A stretch of 64,000 bases of DNA from UBA10649 sp963755335 (GTDB lineage Bacteria > Actinomycetota > Actinomycetes > S36-B12). Position numbers and translations under genes: made by a program. The notes under the pieces were generated by a model. That model saw only the letters and a program-made list of their open reading frames with translations. It had not been told where the DNA came from and did not search any database. This document shows, piece after piece, positions 24,141 to 33,526 of the stretch (position 1 is its first letter; each line of letters opens with the position of its first letter). The stretch spans positions 1,798,001 to 1,862,000 of the forward strand of contig CAVWJW010000008.1 in the NCBI GenBank assembly GCA_963755335.1, in the 5' to 3' direction.

Positions 24141-25688
24141 GCACTCCTCCGTCCTTCGTCCTGCGGCACGGGCTGCCCGGGCTCCTCGGCACGGCCCTCG
24201 TGGCGATCGGCGCCCTCGGCGTGGGCTGGCTGCCGCTGGCGACCAACATGCTGGCCAACCCGCTCGTCAACGCCCTGCGCGCGTCCCTGGCCGGCTCCCT
24301 TGCCGCTCGCGCGCTGGTCATCATCGGGCTGGCGATCCTGCTCCAGGCCTGGCTGGTCCTCGGGTCCGAACTCGTGGCCGCGAGCAGTCGGGGCGTCGCC
24401 GCAGGCGTGAAGGACACCCTCGCCGTGCTGGCGATGTGGTCGGCGCCACTGCTCCTCGCGCCGCCGCTCTTCAGTCGGGACCTGTACTCGTACTACGTCC
24501 AGGGTCGCGTGTACGGCGCCGGGTTCGACCCCACCACCACCGGGATCAGCGTCATCCCGGGATGGTTCGACGACGGCGCCGACCCGATGTGGGTGGAGTC
24601 GCCGACGCCCTACGGCCCGGTGTTCTTGATGATCGAGCGCGCGGTGGCCAATTTCGCGCACCCCAACGCCTACCTCGGCGCCCTCCTCTTCCGGCGCGGT
24701 CGCACTGGTCGGCGTCGCGCTGATCGCCGTCTACGTCCCCCGACTCGCGCGGGCGCACGGCATCGATCCGGCACGCGCGCTGTGGCTGGGCGTCCTCAAT
24801 CCCGTGCTGGTCATGCACTTCATCTCCGGGGCGCACAACGACGCCCTCATGGTCGGCCTCGTGGTCATGGGGCTTGCGCTGGCGACCGAGCAGAAGTGCA
24901 TCTGGGGTGCCGTGGCGGTGAGCCTGGCCGTCGCGGTGAAGCCCATCGCGATCGTCGCCCTGCCCTTCGTCGGGCTGCTGTGGGCCGGCCGACTCGGCAG
25001 CTGGCTCGACCGGATCCGATCGTGGGCCTACGCCCTCCTGGTGCTGGCCTGCACCCTCGCCTCGGTCTACCTCGTGGCCGATGCCGGCGCCGGCGTCGTG
25101 AAGGCGGCGTTCGGGACGCCGTCCGGAGTGCTGACGTGGCTGTCGCCTACGACGGCCGTCGGGCAGTTGCTCGGCATGCTCACATCGGCCATCGGCCTCA
25201 CCGCCGATGCCAAGCCGATGCTGACCGGCGTGCGCCTGATCGGGACCGTCGTGGGGCTCGTGCTGATCCTCTGGCTGATCCTGCGGCCCGCAGGCCGGAG
25301 CCCCGTGCGCGGGGCCGCTCTCGCCCTGGCCGTGATCGTGCTGCTCGGCCCGGTCGTGCAGCCCTGGTACCTGCTGTGGTTCCTGCCGCTGTTCGCCGCG
25401 ACGGGCCTGTCGGGCCGCGAGGTGCGGGTCGCCATGATCCTCACGGCGATCTTCACGATCCACGGGATGATCGAGAGCTCGGCGAATGCCGACAACCTCA
25501 CCGACATCGGCGACAGCATCACCTTCCTGGTGGCCATCGTCGTCGTGGTCATCATCGTCTCAGCGAGCCCGCGCGAGCGGCGGCTGGTGCTGGCGACAGG
25601 GGACGGGACCTCCCTGGAGCCCTTGACCGACGAGGATCGGACCCGTTCGCAGCTGATGCGCTGGCCGGGCGAGAGGATTCCGGCGTGA
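24137..25688 (+). CDS. GT-C family mannosyltransferase (MptA/MptB-like), one frameshift
   Basis: Multipass polyprenyl-phosphomannose-dependent glycosyltransferase with about 12 hydrophobic segments. The catalytic first extracytoplasmic loop is LFSRDLYSYYVQGRVYGAGF and the family PYGPVFL motif follows. The frame breaks at 24686-24692 (one extra T in CTCCTCTTCC). Restored, it reads on through VALVGVALIAVYVPRLA and VMHFISGAHNDALMVG for 516 residues. Members of this family extend lipomannan alpha-1,6-mannan. It occupies the place of mptA beside idsA2 in mycobacteria, so the role is probably cell-envelope mannan, although it is embedded between crtI and crtB. Confidence 0.85.
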
Positions 25689-26593
25689 GCGCCCGCGACC
25701 TCGACGCCGCGGGGATCCATGATCCGCACCTGCGCGAGTCGTACGAGCGGTGCCGTGAGCTCAACGCCTCGCATGGCAAGACCTACTACCTCGCGACCCT
25801 GCTCCTCCCACCGGAGAAGCGTCCGTACGTGCACGCCCTGTACGGCTTCGCGCGATACGCAGACGAGATCGTGGACGACCTGTCGTCCACCCTCACCGAG
25901 GACCAGAAGGCGCAGTGGCTGCATGACTGGGGCCAGGCGTTCCTCGACGACGCCGATCGCGGCTGGTCCGACGATCCGGTGTGCATGGCCGCGGTGGACA
26001 CGGTGCAGAGGTGGCAGATCCCCCGCGCGCACTTCGAGGCGTTCTTGCACTCGATGGCGATGGACCTGACGGTCACCGAGTACCGCACCTACGAGGACCT
26101 GTACGAGTACGTCTACGGGTCGGCCGCGGTGATCGGCCTGCAGATGGTGCCGATCCTCGAGCCGAGCAGCCCCGAGGCCTACGACCGGGCCACTGACCTC
26201 GGCGTCGCCTTCCAGCTCGCCAACTTCATCCGCGACGTCGGCGAGGACCTCGAGCGGGGGCGCGTCTACCTCCCCCTCGACGAGCTGGCGCAGTTCGGCG
26301 TCACGAGGGCCGACCTCGAGGCACGGGTCCTCACCCCCGCCATCAAGCAGGCATTGGCGTTCCAGGTGCAACGGGTGCGAGAACTCGAGGAGCGGTCCCG
26401 GCCTGGGGTCGCCATGCTGGCGCCCAGCTCACGCGACTGCATCGAGGCGGCGCGCGTCCTCTACTGCGGAATCGTCGACGAGGTCGAGCGCAACGACTAC
26501 GACGTGTTCGACCGTCGGGCCACCGTGCCTCTCACCCGGCGCCTCGCCGTCGCGGTGCCGGCATGGCGACGCGCCCGCCGCGCCCGCCGCTAG
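25685..26593 (+). CDS. crtB: Phytoene synthase
   Basis: 302-residue squalene/phytoene synthase that condenses two GGPP to phytoene. Aspartate-rich motifs YGFARYADEIVDD and FQLANFIRDVGEDLERGR are both present, along with HGKTYYLATLLLP and YVYGSAAVIGLQM. It starts at the GTG overlapping the mannosyltransferase stop. Its stop lies one base from the stop of the convergent crtYd. Full length for the family. Confidence 0.95.
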   Translation: MSARDLDAAGIHDPHLRESYERCRELNASHGKTYYLATLLLPPEKRPYVHALYGFARYADEIVDDLSSTLTEDQKAQWLHDWGQAFLDDADRGWSDDPVCMAAVDTVQRWQIPRAHFEAFLHSMAMDLTVTEYRTYEDLYEYVYGSAAVIGLQMVPILEPSSPEAYDRATDLGVAFQLANFIRDVGEDLERGRVYLPLDELAQFGVTRADLEARVLTPAIKQALAFQVQRVRELEERSRPGVAMLAPSSRDCIEAARVLYCGIVDEVERNDYDVFDRRATVPLTRRLAVAVPAWRRARRARR

Positions 26594-26594
26594 C

Positions 26595-26987
26595 TCACTC
26601 CCCCGCGTCGTCGGCCCGCCACACGGGCGGTCCGGCCGACGGCGTTCGGTCGACTCCGCGGCGGCCCCAGTAGATCCACAGCGACAGGGACATCAGCACG
26701 AGGGCGAAGCCGAACATCAGGTCTTCGACCGGGGCGAAGGCGAGGCGACCGTCGCCGATGAAGGGCGGCGGCCCCGTGACGGGCGAGGTCCCGCCGATGA
26801 TCGCCGCGTCCGCGTACTTGACGATGCCGAAGCCGGTGAACATCCCGTTGGTCACCAGCTGGAAGAACAGGATGATCCCGTAGGACGTCCAGAAGACGCG
26901 CCGTCGCAGGAGCCGCGTCCGCAGGACCCACAGGTCGACGACGACCATCGCCACGATGGCGAGAAGGCCGAGCTGGGTATAGGTCAT
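26595..26987 (-). CDS. crtYd: Lycopene cyclase subunit CrtYd
   Basis: 130-residue membrane protein, the second half of the heterodimeric lycopene cyclase. Three hydrophobic helices, with LRRRVFWTSYGIILFFQLVTN, GMFTGFGIVKYADAAIIG and the conserved PVEDLMFGFALVLMSLSLW. Starts at ATG 26987, overlapping the crtYc stop. CrtYc/CrtYd dimers cyclise one or both ends of lycopene. Whether this pair makes beta, gamma or epsilon rings cannot be seen; no lycopene elongase (UbiA-like) is present in the window, so a C40 product is inferred. Confidence 0.88.
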   Translation of the reverse strand: MTYTQLGLLAIVAMVVVDLWVLRTRLLRRRVFWTSYGIILFFQLVTNGMFTGFGIVKYADAAIIGGTSPVTGPPPFIGDGRLAFAPVEDLMFGFALVLMSLSLWIYWGRRGVDRTPSAGPPVWRADDAGE

Positions 26988-27322
26988 GCGTCGTCCGGCT
27001 CGTCGCCGGCGGGCCAGCCGCGCACGCTGCGCACCGCCTCGAGGGTCAGCACGGACGCGATGGGGATCACCGCGAAGAAGAGGATCTCGTCGAACGGAAC
27101 CGAGCCGGGCACGTACAGGCCGAGGATCCGTCCGGTGTCGAACCACCAGTGCCCTTGGCTGATCGCGTAGGCGTCCCAGAGGAAGAAGACGACGACGACG
27201 GGAAGGAGGGTGAGAAGGAGCCGGCGGGGGCGCGCGAGGACGCGCGTACGCAGGGCGATCTCGAGCCACAGGCACCCCACGAGCACGAATGCGAGAATCG
27301 CGACGTAGGAGAGCCGGGCCAC
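26984..27322 (-). CDS. crtYc: Lycopene cyclase subunit CrtYc
   Basis: 112-residue membrane protein with three helices and the family motifs WDAYAISQGHWWFD (cyclase domain signature with the catalytic acidic residues) and VPFDEILFFAVIPIASVLTLE. Pairs with CrtYd, to which it is translationally coupled by ATGA. AGAGGA precedes the GTG start at 27322. The two subunits converge on the crtE-crtI-crtB operon rather than being part of it, so their expression may be separately controlled. Confidence 0.88.
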   Translation of the reverse strand: MARLSYVAILAFVLVGCLWLEIALRTRVLARPRRLLLTLLPVVVVFFLWDAYAISQGHWWFDTGRILGLYVPGSVPFDEILFFAVIPIASVLTLEAVRSVRGWPAGDEPDDA

Positions 27323-27358
27323 GGGGCCATCCTCTCGCGATCAGCACAGGGAGGCCGG

Positions 27359-27922
27359 GTGTCCTCAGGCATCGACGCGTCATCGACCGTGCGCAGGCTC
27401 GGGCTGATCGGCGCCGAGAGCACGGGCAAGACGGCACTGGCCCGCGCGCTGCAGTCCGACCTCGGCGGCGCGCTCGCCGACGAGGTCCTGCGCGAGTTCG
27501 TCATGCAGAACGCCAGGCCGCCGCGTCAGCACGAGCAGCGGGCGATCATGCTGGCCCAGCAGGCTCGCGAGGACGACCTCGCGCTGCCGTCCACCGGTGT
27601 CGTGATCGGGGACCCGGCCGCCCTGATGACCGCGGTGTACAGCGTCGCCTACTTCGACGATCACTCCCTGCTCGACGAGGCCATCGGGCTCGCCCAGGGA
27701 TACGACCTGATCGCGTGGTGCGACACCGACGTGCCCTGGGAGGCCGACGGCGGACAGCGCGACGGCCCGGCGATGCGGGCGCGAGTCGACGACCTCCTCG
27801 AGGAGATCGTGCGCCTCCGACTCCCCCATCGACCGGTGGTGCGGGCCTCGGGGTCCGTCCAGGAGCGGGTGCGCGCCGTGCGGCGGGCGTGGCAACAGCA
27901 GGCCCCGAGCGGGCCAACCTAG
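27359..27922 (+). CDS. NadR/AAA_28-like P-loop ATPase
   Basis: 187-residue P-loop protein. Walker A is LIGAESTGKTALA near residue 20, and VVIGDPAALMTAVYSVAYFDD and DLIAWCDTDVPWEADGGQRD match the nicotinamide-riboside kinase domain of NadR and the AAA_28 family. The adenylyltransferase half of NadR is missing. It may be a small nucleoside kinase, but the substrate is unproven. The GTG at 27359 has GGGAGG four bases upstream. It lies 10 bases before the kinase gene, whose promoter box overlaps its stop codon. Confidence 0.78.
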   Translation: MSSGIDASSTVRRLGLIGAESTGKTALARALQSDLGGALADEVLREFVMQNARPPRQHEQRAIMLAQQAREDDLALPSTGVVIGDPAALMTAVYSVAYFDDHSLLDEAIGLAQGYDLIAWCDTDVPWEADGGQRDGPAMRARVDDLLEEIVRLRLPHRPVVRASGSVQERVRAVRRAWQQQAPSGPT

Positions 27923-27925
27923 ACT
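27920..27925 (+). promoter_or_regulatory. Leaderless -10 box (TAGACT) of the PASTA kinase gene
   Basis: TAGACT ends 7 bases before the GTG at 27933. Its TAG is the stop codon of the upstream P-loop gene. Confidence 0.6.
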
Positions 27926-27932
27926 CGCAAGG

Positions 27933-29850
27933 GTGGAGACGCCTGGGCAGACCGGCCTGGTCGGCACGGTTGTCGCCGGCCGATACGAGGTCCTGTCGCT
28001 CCTTGCCCGCGGCGGGATGGCCACGGTCTACGAGGCCACCGATCTGCGCCTGGACCGCATCGTCGCCCTCAAGGTGATGCACCCGCACCTGGCCCATGAC
28101 CAGGCTTTCGTCGCCCGGTTCCAGCGCGAGGCCAAGGCCGCCGCCAAGCTCACGCACGGCCACGTGGTGGCGGTCTACGACCAGGGCGACGACAACGGCC
28201 TGGTGTATCTCGCCATGGAGTACGTGCCCGGTCGCACCCTGCGCGACGTCCTGCGGCAGTACGGTCCGCTCTCGCCCGAGCAGGCACTGGTCTTCCTCGA
28301 TCCCGTGCTCGAGGCGCTGACGGCAGCACACGCCGCCGGGTTCGTGCACCGCGACATCAAGCCCGAGAACGTCCTCATCTCCAACGACGGCCGGGTCAAG
28401 GTCGCCGACTTCGGCCTGGCCCGGGCACTCGCCACGGACGCCCGCAGCGTCACCCAGGGCATGATCATCGGGACGGTCGCCTACCTCTCCCCCGAGCAGG
28501 TCGAGCGCGGCGAGGCCGACGGCCGCTCCGACGTGTACGCCGCGGGCATCCTGCTGTTCGAGATGATCACCGGGCAGGTCCCGCATGCCGGCGAGAGCCC
28601 GCTGAGCGTCGCCTACCAGCACGTCAACAACGACGTTCCGCCTCCGTCATCCCTTCGCCCGGAGATCCCCGCGGACGTCGACGCCCTGGTCGTCACGTCG
28701 ACCCGCCGCGACCCGGCACTGCGCTATCAGAACGCCGCGGACTTCCTCGCCGACGTCCGCCGCGTCCGCGGCATGCTGCCGGCCCCTCGGCCGTTCGTCG
28801 ACTCGCGCGACACGCTCATCGTCGACGCGACGATGTCGGCCCAGTTCGCCGCGGCCGGCCGAGCCGCCGCACCCCATCCCGGACCCGCAGCGCCATCCGG
28901 GCAGCCGCCGGCCTCGTCGAGCCCGCCGGCCGGCATCGGTGACGAGCCGCCGCGGCGCCGACGCAGCAAGGCGCCGTGGATCGCCCTTGCGGTGATCCTC
29001 GCGGTCCTCGCGGCCGCCTTCGCCGGGTGGTACCTCGCGGCCGGACCCGGCAAGACCGTGCCCACGCCGAACGTCGTCGGCGCCACGGTCGACGCCGCCA
29101 CCGCGACCCTGGCGGCGCAGGGTCTGTCCATCAACGTCACCGAGGAGCAGTACAGCGAGACCGCGCCGGTCGGCACGATCATCAGCACCAGCCCAGCGGG
29201 CGACGAGAGCATCAAGGTCGACGGGACCGTGTCCGCGGTCGTCTCGAAGGGTCCCGAGCGGTACGACGTGCCCGCCCTCAAGGGCATGACGCAGGAGGAG
29301 GCCGCTGCGGCCCTGACGGCGGCGAAGCTGTCGGTGGGCTCGGTGACCCAGGCCTACGACGACAAGGTCCCGTCGGGCCAGGTGGTCAGCGTCAAGCCGA
29401 AGGCCGGGTCGAGCGCCAAGCCGGGAACGCCCGTCGACATCGTGATCTCCAAGGGACCGCAGCCCGTCCCCGTCCCTGACCTGGTGGGCCGGAAGGCCGG
29501 TCCGGCCAAGAACGCTCTGGCCGACGCGCGGCCTGCGCGTGGACGTCTCCGAGAAGTTCTCCGAGTCGATCGCGAAGAACGTCGTGATCTCGCAGAAGCC
29601 CAAGGCGGGCACCATCGTGGACTCCGGCTCGAAGGTGGCACTGGTCGTGTCGAAGGGACCGCCACCGGTCACGGTGCCGAACCTCATCGACATGAACAAG
29701 AACAAGGCCATCGCGGCCCTGCGCAACCTCGGGCTCAAGGCCAACGTGGTTCAGGGGGCGGCGACCCCGCTCAACCGCGTCTACTCGCAGGATCCGAAGG
29801 CCGGCGCGCAGGTGCCGAAGGGCAGCTCGGTCACCATCCGGGTCATCTGA
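27933..29850 (+). CDS. PASTA-domain serine/threonine protein kinase, one frameshift
   Basis: Transmembrane Hanks-type kinase. The kinase domain covers ~residues 17-275: glycine loop LARGGMATVYEA, ATP lysine VALKVM (Lys47), HRDIKPEN (~139) and DFG. A Pro/Ala-rich linker, one TM helix (~residue 350) and four extracellular PASTA repeats follow. The third repeat is split at 29524-29531 by one extra base after NALADA. Restored, it reads LRVDVSEKFSESIAKNVVIS and the protein ends at 29850 with 638 residues. It corresponds to pknL in the conserved pknL-aroG neighbourhood. Likely senses peptidoglycan and controls growth or division. Confidence 0.92.
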
Positions 29851-30767
29851 TCGCCGGCACGGCGCCGCCCTGTCCCAGGAGCCGACGGACGGTGTCGGCC
29901 ACGAACTCCACCGAGGGGCGGTTGGCTGGGCGGACCCGCTCGGCCAGGCAGACCGCACGGGTGACGTCATCGGCCAGCGCGATCGTTCGCAGGCGGGCGT
30001 CCGGTGCCAGGGCCCGCATCAGCGGGGTGACCGGCGTGATGCCGGCCCCTGCCGCGGCCAGGGCCAGCGACGCCGCGGTGTCCATCACCTCGTAGACCAC
30101 GTCCGGCTCGAACCCGGCCCGACGACAGGCGTGCCGGATGGTCCGTCCGTACCGCGTGTCGGCCGGCGGGAGGATCCAGGCGCTCTCCCGGGCCTCGGCC
30201 AGGTCGATGCGTCGTCCCGAACCGGTCGTCGGCGGCGGACGTGGCCAGGGCGAACCGCTCGGTCCGGATCGGCCGCAGCGTGACCTCGTCGTCGAGCGCG
30301 GCCGGCAGGTCGTCGTAGTCGAGCCCGAACGCGAGGTCGACCTCACCTCGTCGCACGGCGGCCACGGCCCCGTCGACGTCGACCTCCCGGGACCGGATGC
30401 GGATGTCGGGGTTCGCCGCCGCGACGGACGACGTGATCGCGGGCAGGAGCGACGCCGCGCTGCCGAACACCCCGATCACGACGGCACCCGACACGTGGTC
30501 GCGCACGCCCTCGAGTGCGGTCATGGCCGCGTCCTGCGCAGCGAGGATGCGCCCCGCGTGCTCGAGGACGAGGCGTCCCGGGTCGGTCAGCCGGACCCGG
30601 CGACCCACCCGCTCGACCAGGGCAACGCCCAGCCGCGACTCCATCGCCGAGATCTGCTGGGACACCGCCCCCGTCGTCACGCCGAGGACGTCGGCGGCGG
30701 CAGCCATCGTGCCCTGGTCGGCCAGCTCGCGAAGGGCGAGCAGGGCCGGACGGGAGAGCGGATCCAT
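29843..30767 (-). CDS. LysR-family regulator, one frameshift
   Basis: The N-terminal winged helix is LSRPALLALRELADQGTMAA followed by GVTTGAVSQQISAMESRLGV, then the effector domain VSGAVVIGVFGSAASLLPAI. The frame is lost at 30211-30219 (extra base in GGGACGACGC). Removing it continues into RRIDLAEARESAWILPP and MDTAASLALAAAGAGITPV, giving 308 codons to the stop at 29843, which overlaps the kinase stop tail to tail. Divergent from the aldehyde dehydrogenase operon, which it probably activates in response to that pathway's substrate. Confidence 0.87.
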
Positions 30768-30773
30768 GCAGAT

Positions 30774-30779
30774 ATTCTA
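30774..30779 (-). promoter_or_regulatory. Leaderless -10 box (TAGAAT) of the LysR gene
   Basis: TAGAAT on the minus strand ends 6 bases before the ATG at 30767; nearly the full -10 consensus. Confidence 0.62.
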
Positions 30780-30827
30780 AAGAGTAATGGGAAGAATTGT
30801 TGACTGTTGCTGACGTGATCGATACGG

Positions 30828-30833
30828 CAGACT
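30828..30833 (+). promoter_or_regulatory. Possible -10 box (CAGACT) of the aldehyde dehydrogenase operon
   Basis: CAGACT ends 6 bases before the ATG at 30840, the same spacing as the TANNNT boxes but with a first-base mismatch, as might suit an activator-dependent promoter. The same hexamer and spacing precede ctaE. Confidence 0.4.
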
Positions 30834-30839
30834 TCGCGC

Positions 30840-32345
30840 ATGACCACGTCGACCGACCTCCTCGACCTCGCGAACCGCGCCCTGCTCTCCTGTGGGGCCA
30901 CCCTGCCGCCGGGCACCGGGGCCACCGCCCGTTCGCCCATCGTCGGCGCGGACCTCCTCGAGCTGGGCTCCCTCGACGCCGTGGGCGTCACGGCGGCCAT
31001 CGCCCGGGCCGAGGCCGCCTTCCTGGTCTGGCGGACGACGCCGGCTCCCCAGCGCGGCGCCCTGGTCAAGCGGTTCGGCCGCCTCCTCGAGGAGCACAAG
31101 CCCGAGCTCGCCGACCTGGTGACGATCGAGGTGGGCAAGATCCGCTCCGAGGCCCTGGGCGAGATCCAGGAGATGATCGACATCTGCGACTACGCGGTGG
31201 GCCTGTCGCGGCAGCTCGAGGGCCGGACGATGCCGTCGGAGCGCCCCGGCCACCGACTCATGGAGACCTGGCATCCGCGGGGCGTCGTCGCCGTCATCTC
31301 GGCGTTCAACTTCCCCGCCGCCGTCTGGGCATGGAACACGGCCGTCGCGCTGGTCTGCGGTGACAGCGTGATCTGGAAGCCATCCGAGATGACGCCGTTG
31401 ACCTCCCTGGCCTGCTCGGCGATCCTCGACCAGGCCATCGCCGACTGCGGTGCCCCGAGCGACGTGCACCAGGTGATCATCACCGACCGCGACACCGCTG
31501 CGCCCCTGCTCGACGACCCGCGCATCGCCCTCGTCAGCGCGACCGGCTCGGAGCGCATGGGCGCCGAGATCGGCCCGCGCGTGGCGGCCCGCTTCGGATC
31601 GACGCTGCTCGAGCTAGGCGGCAACAACGCCGCGATCGTCGCGCCGTCGGCCGATCTCGACCTCGCGGTGCGCGGCATCGTCTTCGCCGCCGCGGGTACC
31701 GCCGGGCAGCGCTGCACGTCGATGCGTCGCGTCATCGCGCACGCGTCGATCGTCGAGGACCTGGTGGCGCGACTGGCGACGGTGTACGGGCGGCTCCCCG
31801 TCGGCGACCCGCTGGCCGAGGGCACGCTCGTCGGGCCGCTGATCAACGACGGCGCCCTCGAGCGGATGCAGGCGGCCATCGCCGAGGCCGTGTCGGCCGG
31901 CGGAATCCTCGTCACGGGCGGCGAGCGGCACGACGGCCCGGGCGGCGCCTACGTCACGCCGGCGATCGTGCGCATGCCGGTGCAGGCCGACGTGGTCCGT
32001 CGCGAGACCTTCGCGCCGCTGCTGTACGTGCTGACGTACGACGACATCGATGAGGCGATCGCGCTGCAGAACGACGTGCCGCAGGGCCTGTCGTCGAGCA
32101 TCTTCACGCTCGACCAGCGCGAGGCCGAGCAGTTCATGTCGGCGGCCGGCTCGGACTGCGGCATCGTCAACGTGAACATCGGGACGTCGGGGGCCGAGAT
32201 CGGCGGGGCGTTCGGCGGCGAGAAGTCGACCGGCGGAGGCCGCGAATCCGGATCCGACGCGTGGCGCGCCTACATGCGACGGGCGACCAACACCATCAAC
32301 TACTCGGCCGACCTGCCGCTCGCTCAGGGCGTCAGCTTCGCATGA
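30840..32345 (+). CDS. ALDH7-type aldehyde dehydrogenase (aminoadipate semialdehyde dehydrogenase-like)
   Basis: 501-residue NAD(P)-dependent aldehyde dehydrogenase. ISAFNFPAAVWAWNTAVAL and GDSVIWKPSEMTPLTSL form the cofactor site, LLELGGNNAAIV holds the catalytic Glu, and the active cysteine is in AGTAGQRCTSMRR. ELGGNNA plus QRCTS is the ALDH7 (antiquitin/AmaB) pattern, whose members oxidise alpha-aminoadipate semialdehyde in lysine and pipecolate breakdown. Followed with a 4-base overlap by an FAD oxidase gene. The exact aldehyde here is inferred from family only. Confidence 0.88.
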   Translation: MTTSTDLLDLANRALLSCGATLPPGTGATARSPIVGADLLELGSLDAVGVTAAIARAEAAFLVWRTTPAPQRGALVKRFGRLLEEHKPELADLVTIEVGKIRSEALGEIQEMIDICDYAVGLSRQLEGRTMPSERPGHRLMETWHPRGVVAVISAFNFPAAVWAWNTAVALVCGDSVIWKPSEMTPLTSLACSAILDQAIADCGAPSDVHQVIITDRDTAAPLLDDPRIALVSATGSERMGAEIGPRVAARFGSTLLELGGNNAAIVAPSADLDLAVRGIVFAAAGTAGQRCTSMRRVIAHASIVEDLVARLATVYGRLPVGDPLAEGTLVGPLINDGALERMQAAIAEAVSAGGILVTGGERHDGPGGAYVTPAIVRMPVQADVVRRETFAPLLYVLTYDDIDEAIALQNDVPQGLSSSIFTLDQREAEQFMSAAGSDCGIVNVNIGTSGAEIGGAFGGEKSTGGGRESGSDAWRAYMRRATNTINYSADLPLAQGVSFA

Positions 32346-33526
32346 CGACAGCAACCGGCACTCCCCTGCCGCACAGCGCGAACGTCGTGGTCATCGGCGG
32401 TGGGGTCATGGGAGCGAGCATCGCCTTCCACCTCGCTGAGGCAGGCGTCGCCGACGTGCTGCTGCTCGACAAGGGTCCCCTCGCCGGCGGCTCGACCTCC
32501 AAGGCCGCGGGCGGAGTGCGCGCGCAGTTCTCCGATCCGGTGAACATCGCCCTCGGCCTGCGGGGCCTCGACGCCTTCGAGGCGTTCCCCGAGCGACCCG
32601 GCCAGGAGATCGACCTTCATCAGCCCGGCTACCTGTTCGTGCTCACCGACCCCGAGCAGGTGGCCGTGTACGAGCGCTCGGTGGCCCTGCAGAACGCGAT
32701 GGGCGTCCCGAGCCGGATGCTCACCGCCGACGAGGCCGCCGAGCTCTCACCCGGCATCGACACCTCCGACGTGCTCGCGGCCGCCTTCCATGCGCGCGAC
32801 GGGTACTGCAGTCCGGAGTCCGTGGTCCTCGGCTACGCGTCGGGCGCCCGACGGCACGGGGCGACCGTCCGCACCAATGTCACCGTCGTGGGCATCTCGC
32901 GCGAGGGTGATCGAATCACCGCCGTGCACACCGACCACGGGACCGTCATGACCGGCACCGTCGTCTGCGCGGCGGGCGCATGGTCCAGCGCGATCGGCGA
33001 CATGGCCGGCGTGCCGCTGCCGGTGAAGCCGCTCCGACGGCAGATCCTCATCACCGAGCCGCTCGACGACGACCTGCAGTCGGCTCTGCCGCACACCATG
33101 CCGATGACCATCGACGCCGCAACGACGTTCTACCTTCACCGCGAGGGTCCCGCCGTGCTGCTGGGCATGTCGTACCAGGACGAGGAACCGGGCTTCAGCG
33201 AGGACTACAGCGAGGAGTGGCTGCCCGACCTGATGGAGGCGATCGAGCGTCGCTGCCCCGCGCTGCTCGACGTAGGGATCGCCCATCGGTGGGTCGGGTT
33301 CTACGAGGTCACTCCCGACCACAACGCGCTGATCGGCGAGAGCTCGCAGGTGTCGCGCTTCCTGTACGCGACGGGCTTCTCCGGCCACGGTTTCCTGCAG
33401 GGCCCCGCCGTCGGCGAGGTCGTCCGCGACCTCTACCTGGGCAACGAGCCCGTGGTCGACGTCGCTCCGTTCACGGCCGAGCGCTTCGCCCTGGGCTCGT
33501 TGCGCGGCGAGGTCAACATTGTCTGA
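32342..33526 (+). CDS. DAO-family FAD-dependent amine/amino-acid oxidase
   Basis: 394-residue D-amino-acid-oxidase-fold protein related to sarcosine oxidase beta and pipecolate oxidase (AmaA). FAD motif VVVIGGGVMGASIAFHLAEA, STSKAAGGVRAQFSDPVN, and the C-terminal HRWVGFYEVTPDHNALIGE and ATGFSGHGFLQGPAVGE. No covalent-flavin histidine can be assigned with certainty. ATG overlaps the aldehyde dehydrogenase stop; the decarboxylase start overlaps its end by 8 bases. A dehydrogenase of a secondary amine feeding the ALDH7 enzyme is the simplest reading. Confidence 0.87.
   Translation: MTTATGTPLPHSANVVVIGGGVMGASIAFHLAEAGVADVLLLDKGPLAGGSTSKAAGGVRAQFSDPVNIALGLRGLDAFEAFPERPGQEIDLHQPGYLFVLTDPEQVAVYERSVALQNAMGVPSRMLTADEAAELSPGIDTSDVLAAAFHARDGYCSPESVVLGYASGARRHGATVRTNVTVVGISREGDRITAVHTDHGTVMTGTVVCAAGAWSSAIGDMAGVPLPVKPLRRQILITEPLDDDLQSALPHTMPMTIDAATTFYLHREGPAVLLGMSYQDEEPGFSEDYSEEWLPDLMEAIERRCPALLDVGIAHRWVGFYEVTPDHNALIGESSQVSRFLYATGFSGHGFLQGPAVGEVVRDLYLGNEPVVDVAPFTAERFALGSLRGEVNIV

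Noticed and set aside
23528..26593. A 1021-codon plus-strand open frame
   Set aside because: It is out-of-frame crtI, then the first part of the mannosyltransferase, then frameshifted sequence, then crtB in one accidental frame. The conserved proteins define separate genes with GTGA overlaps.
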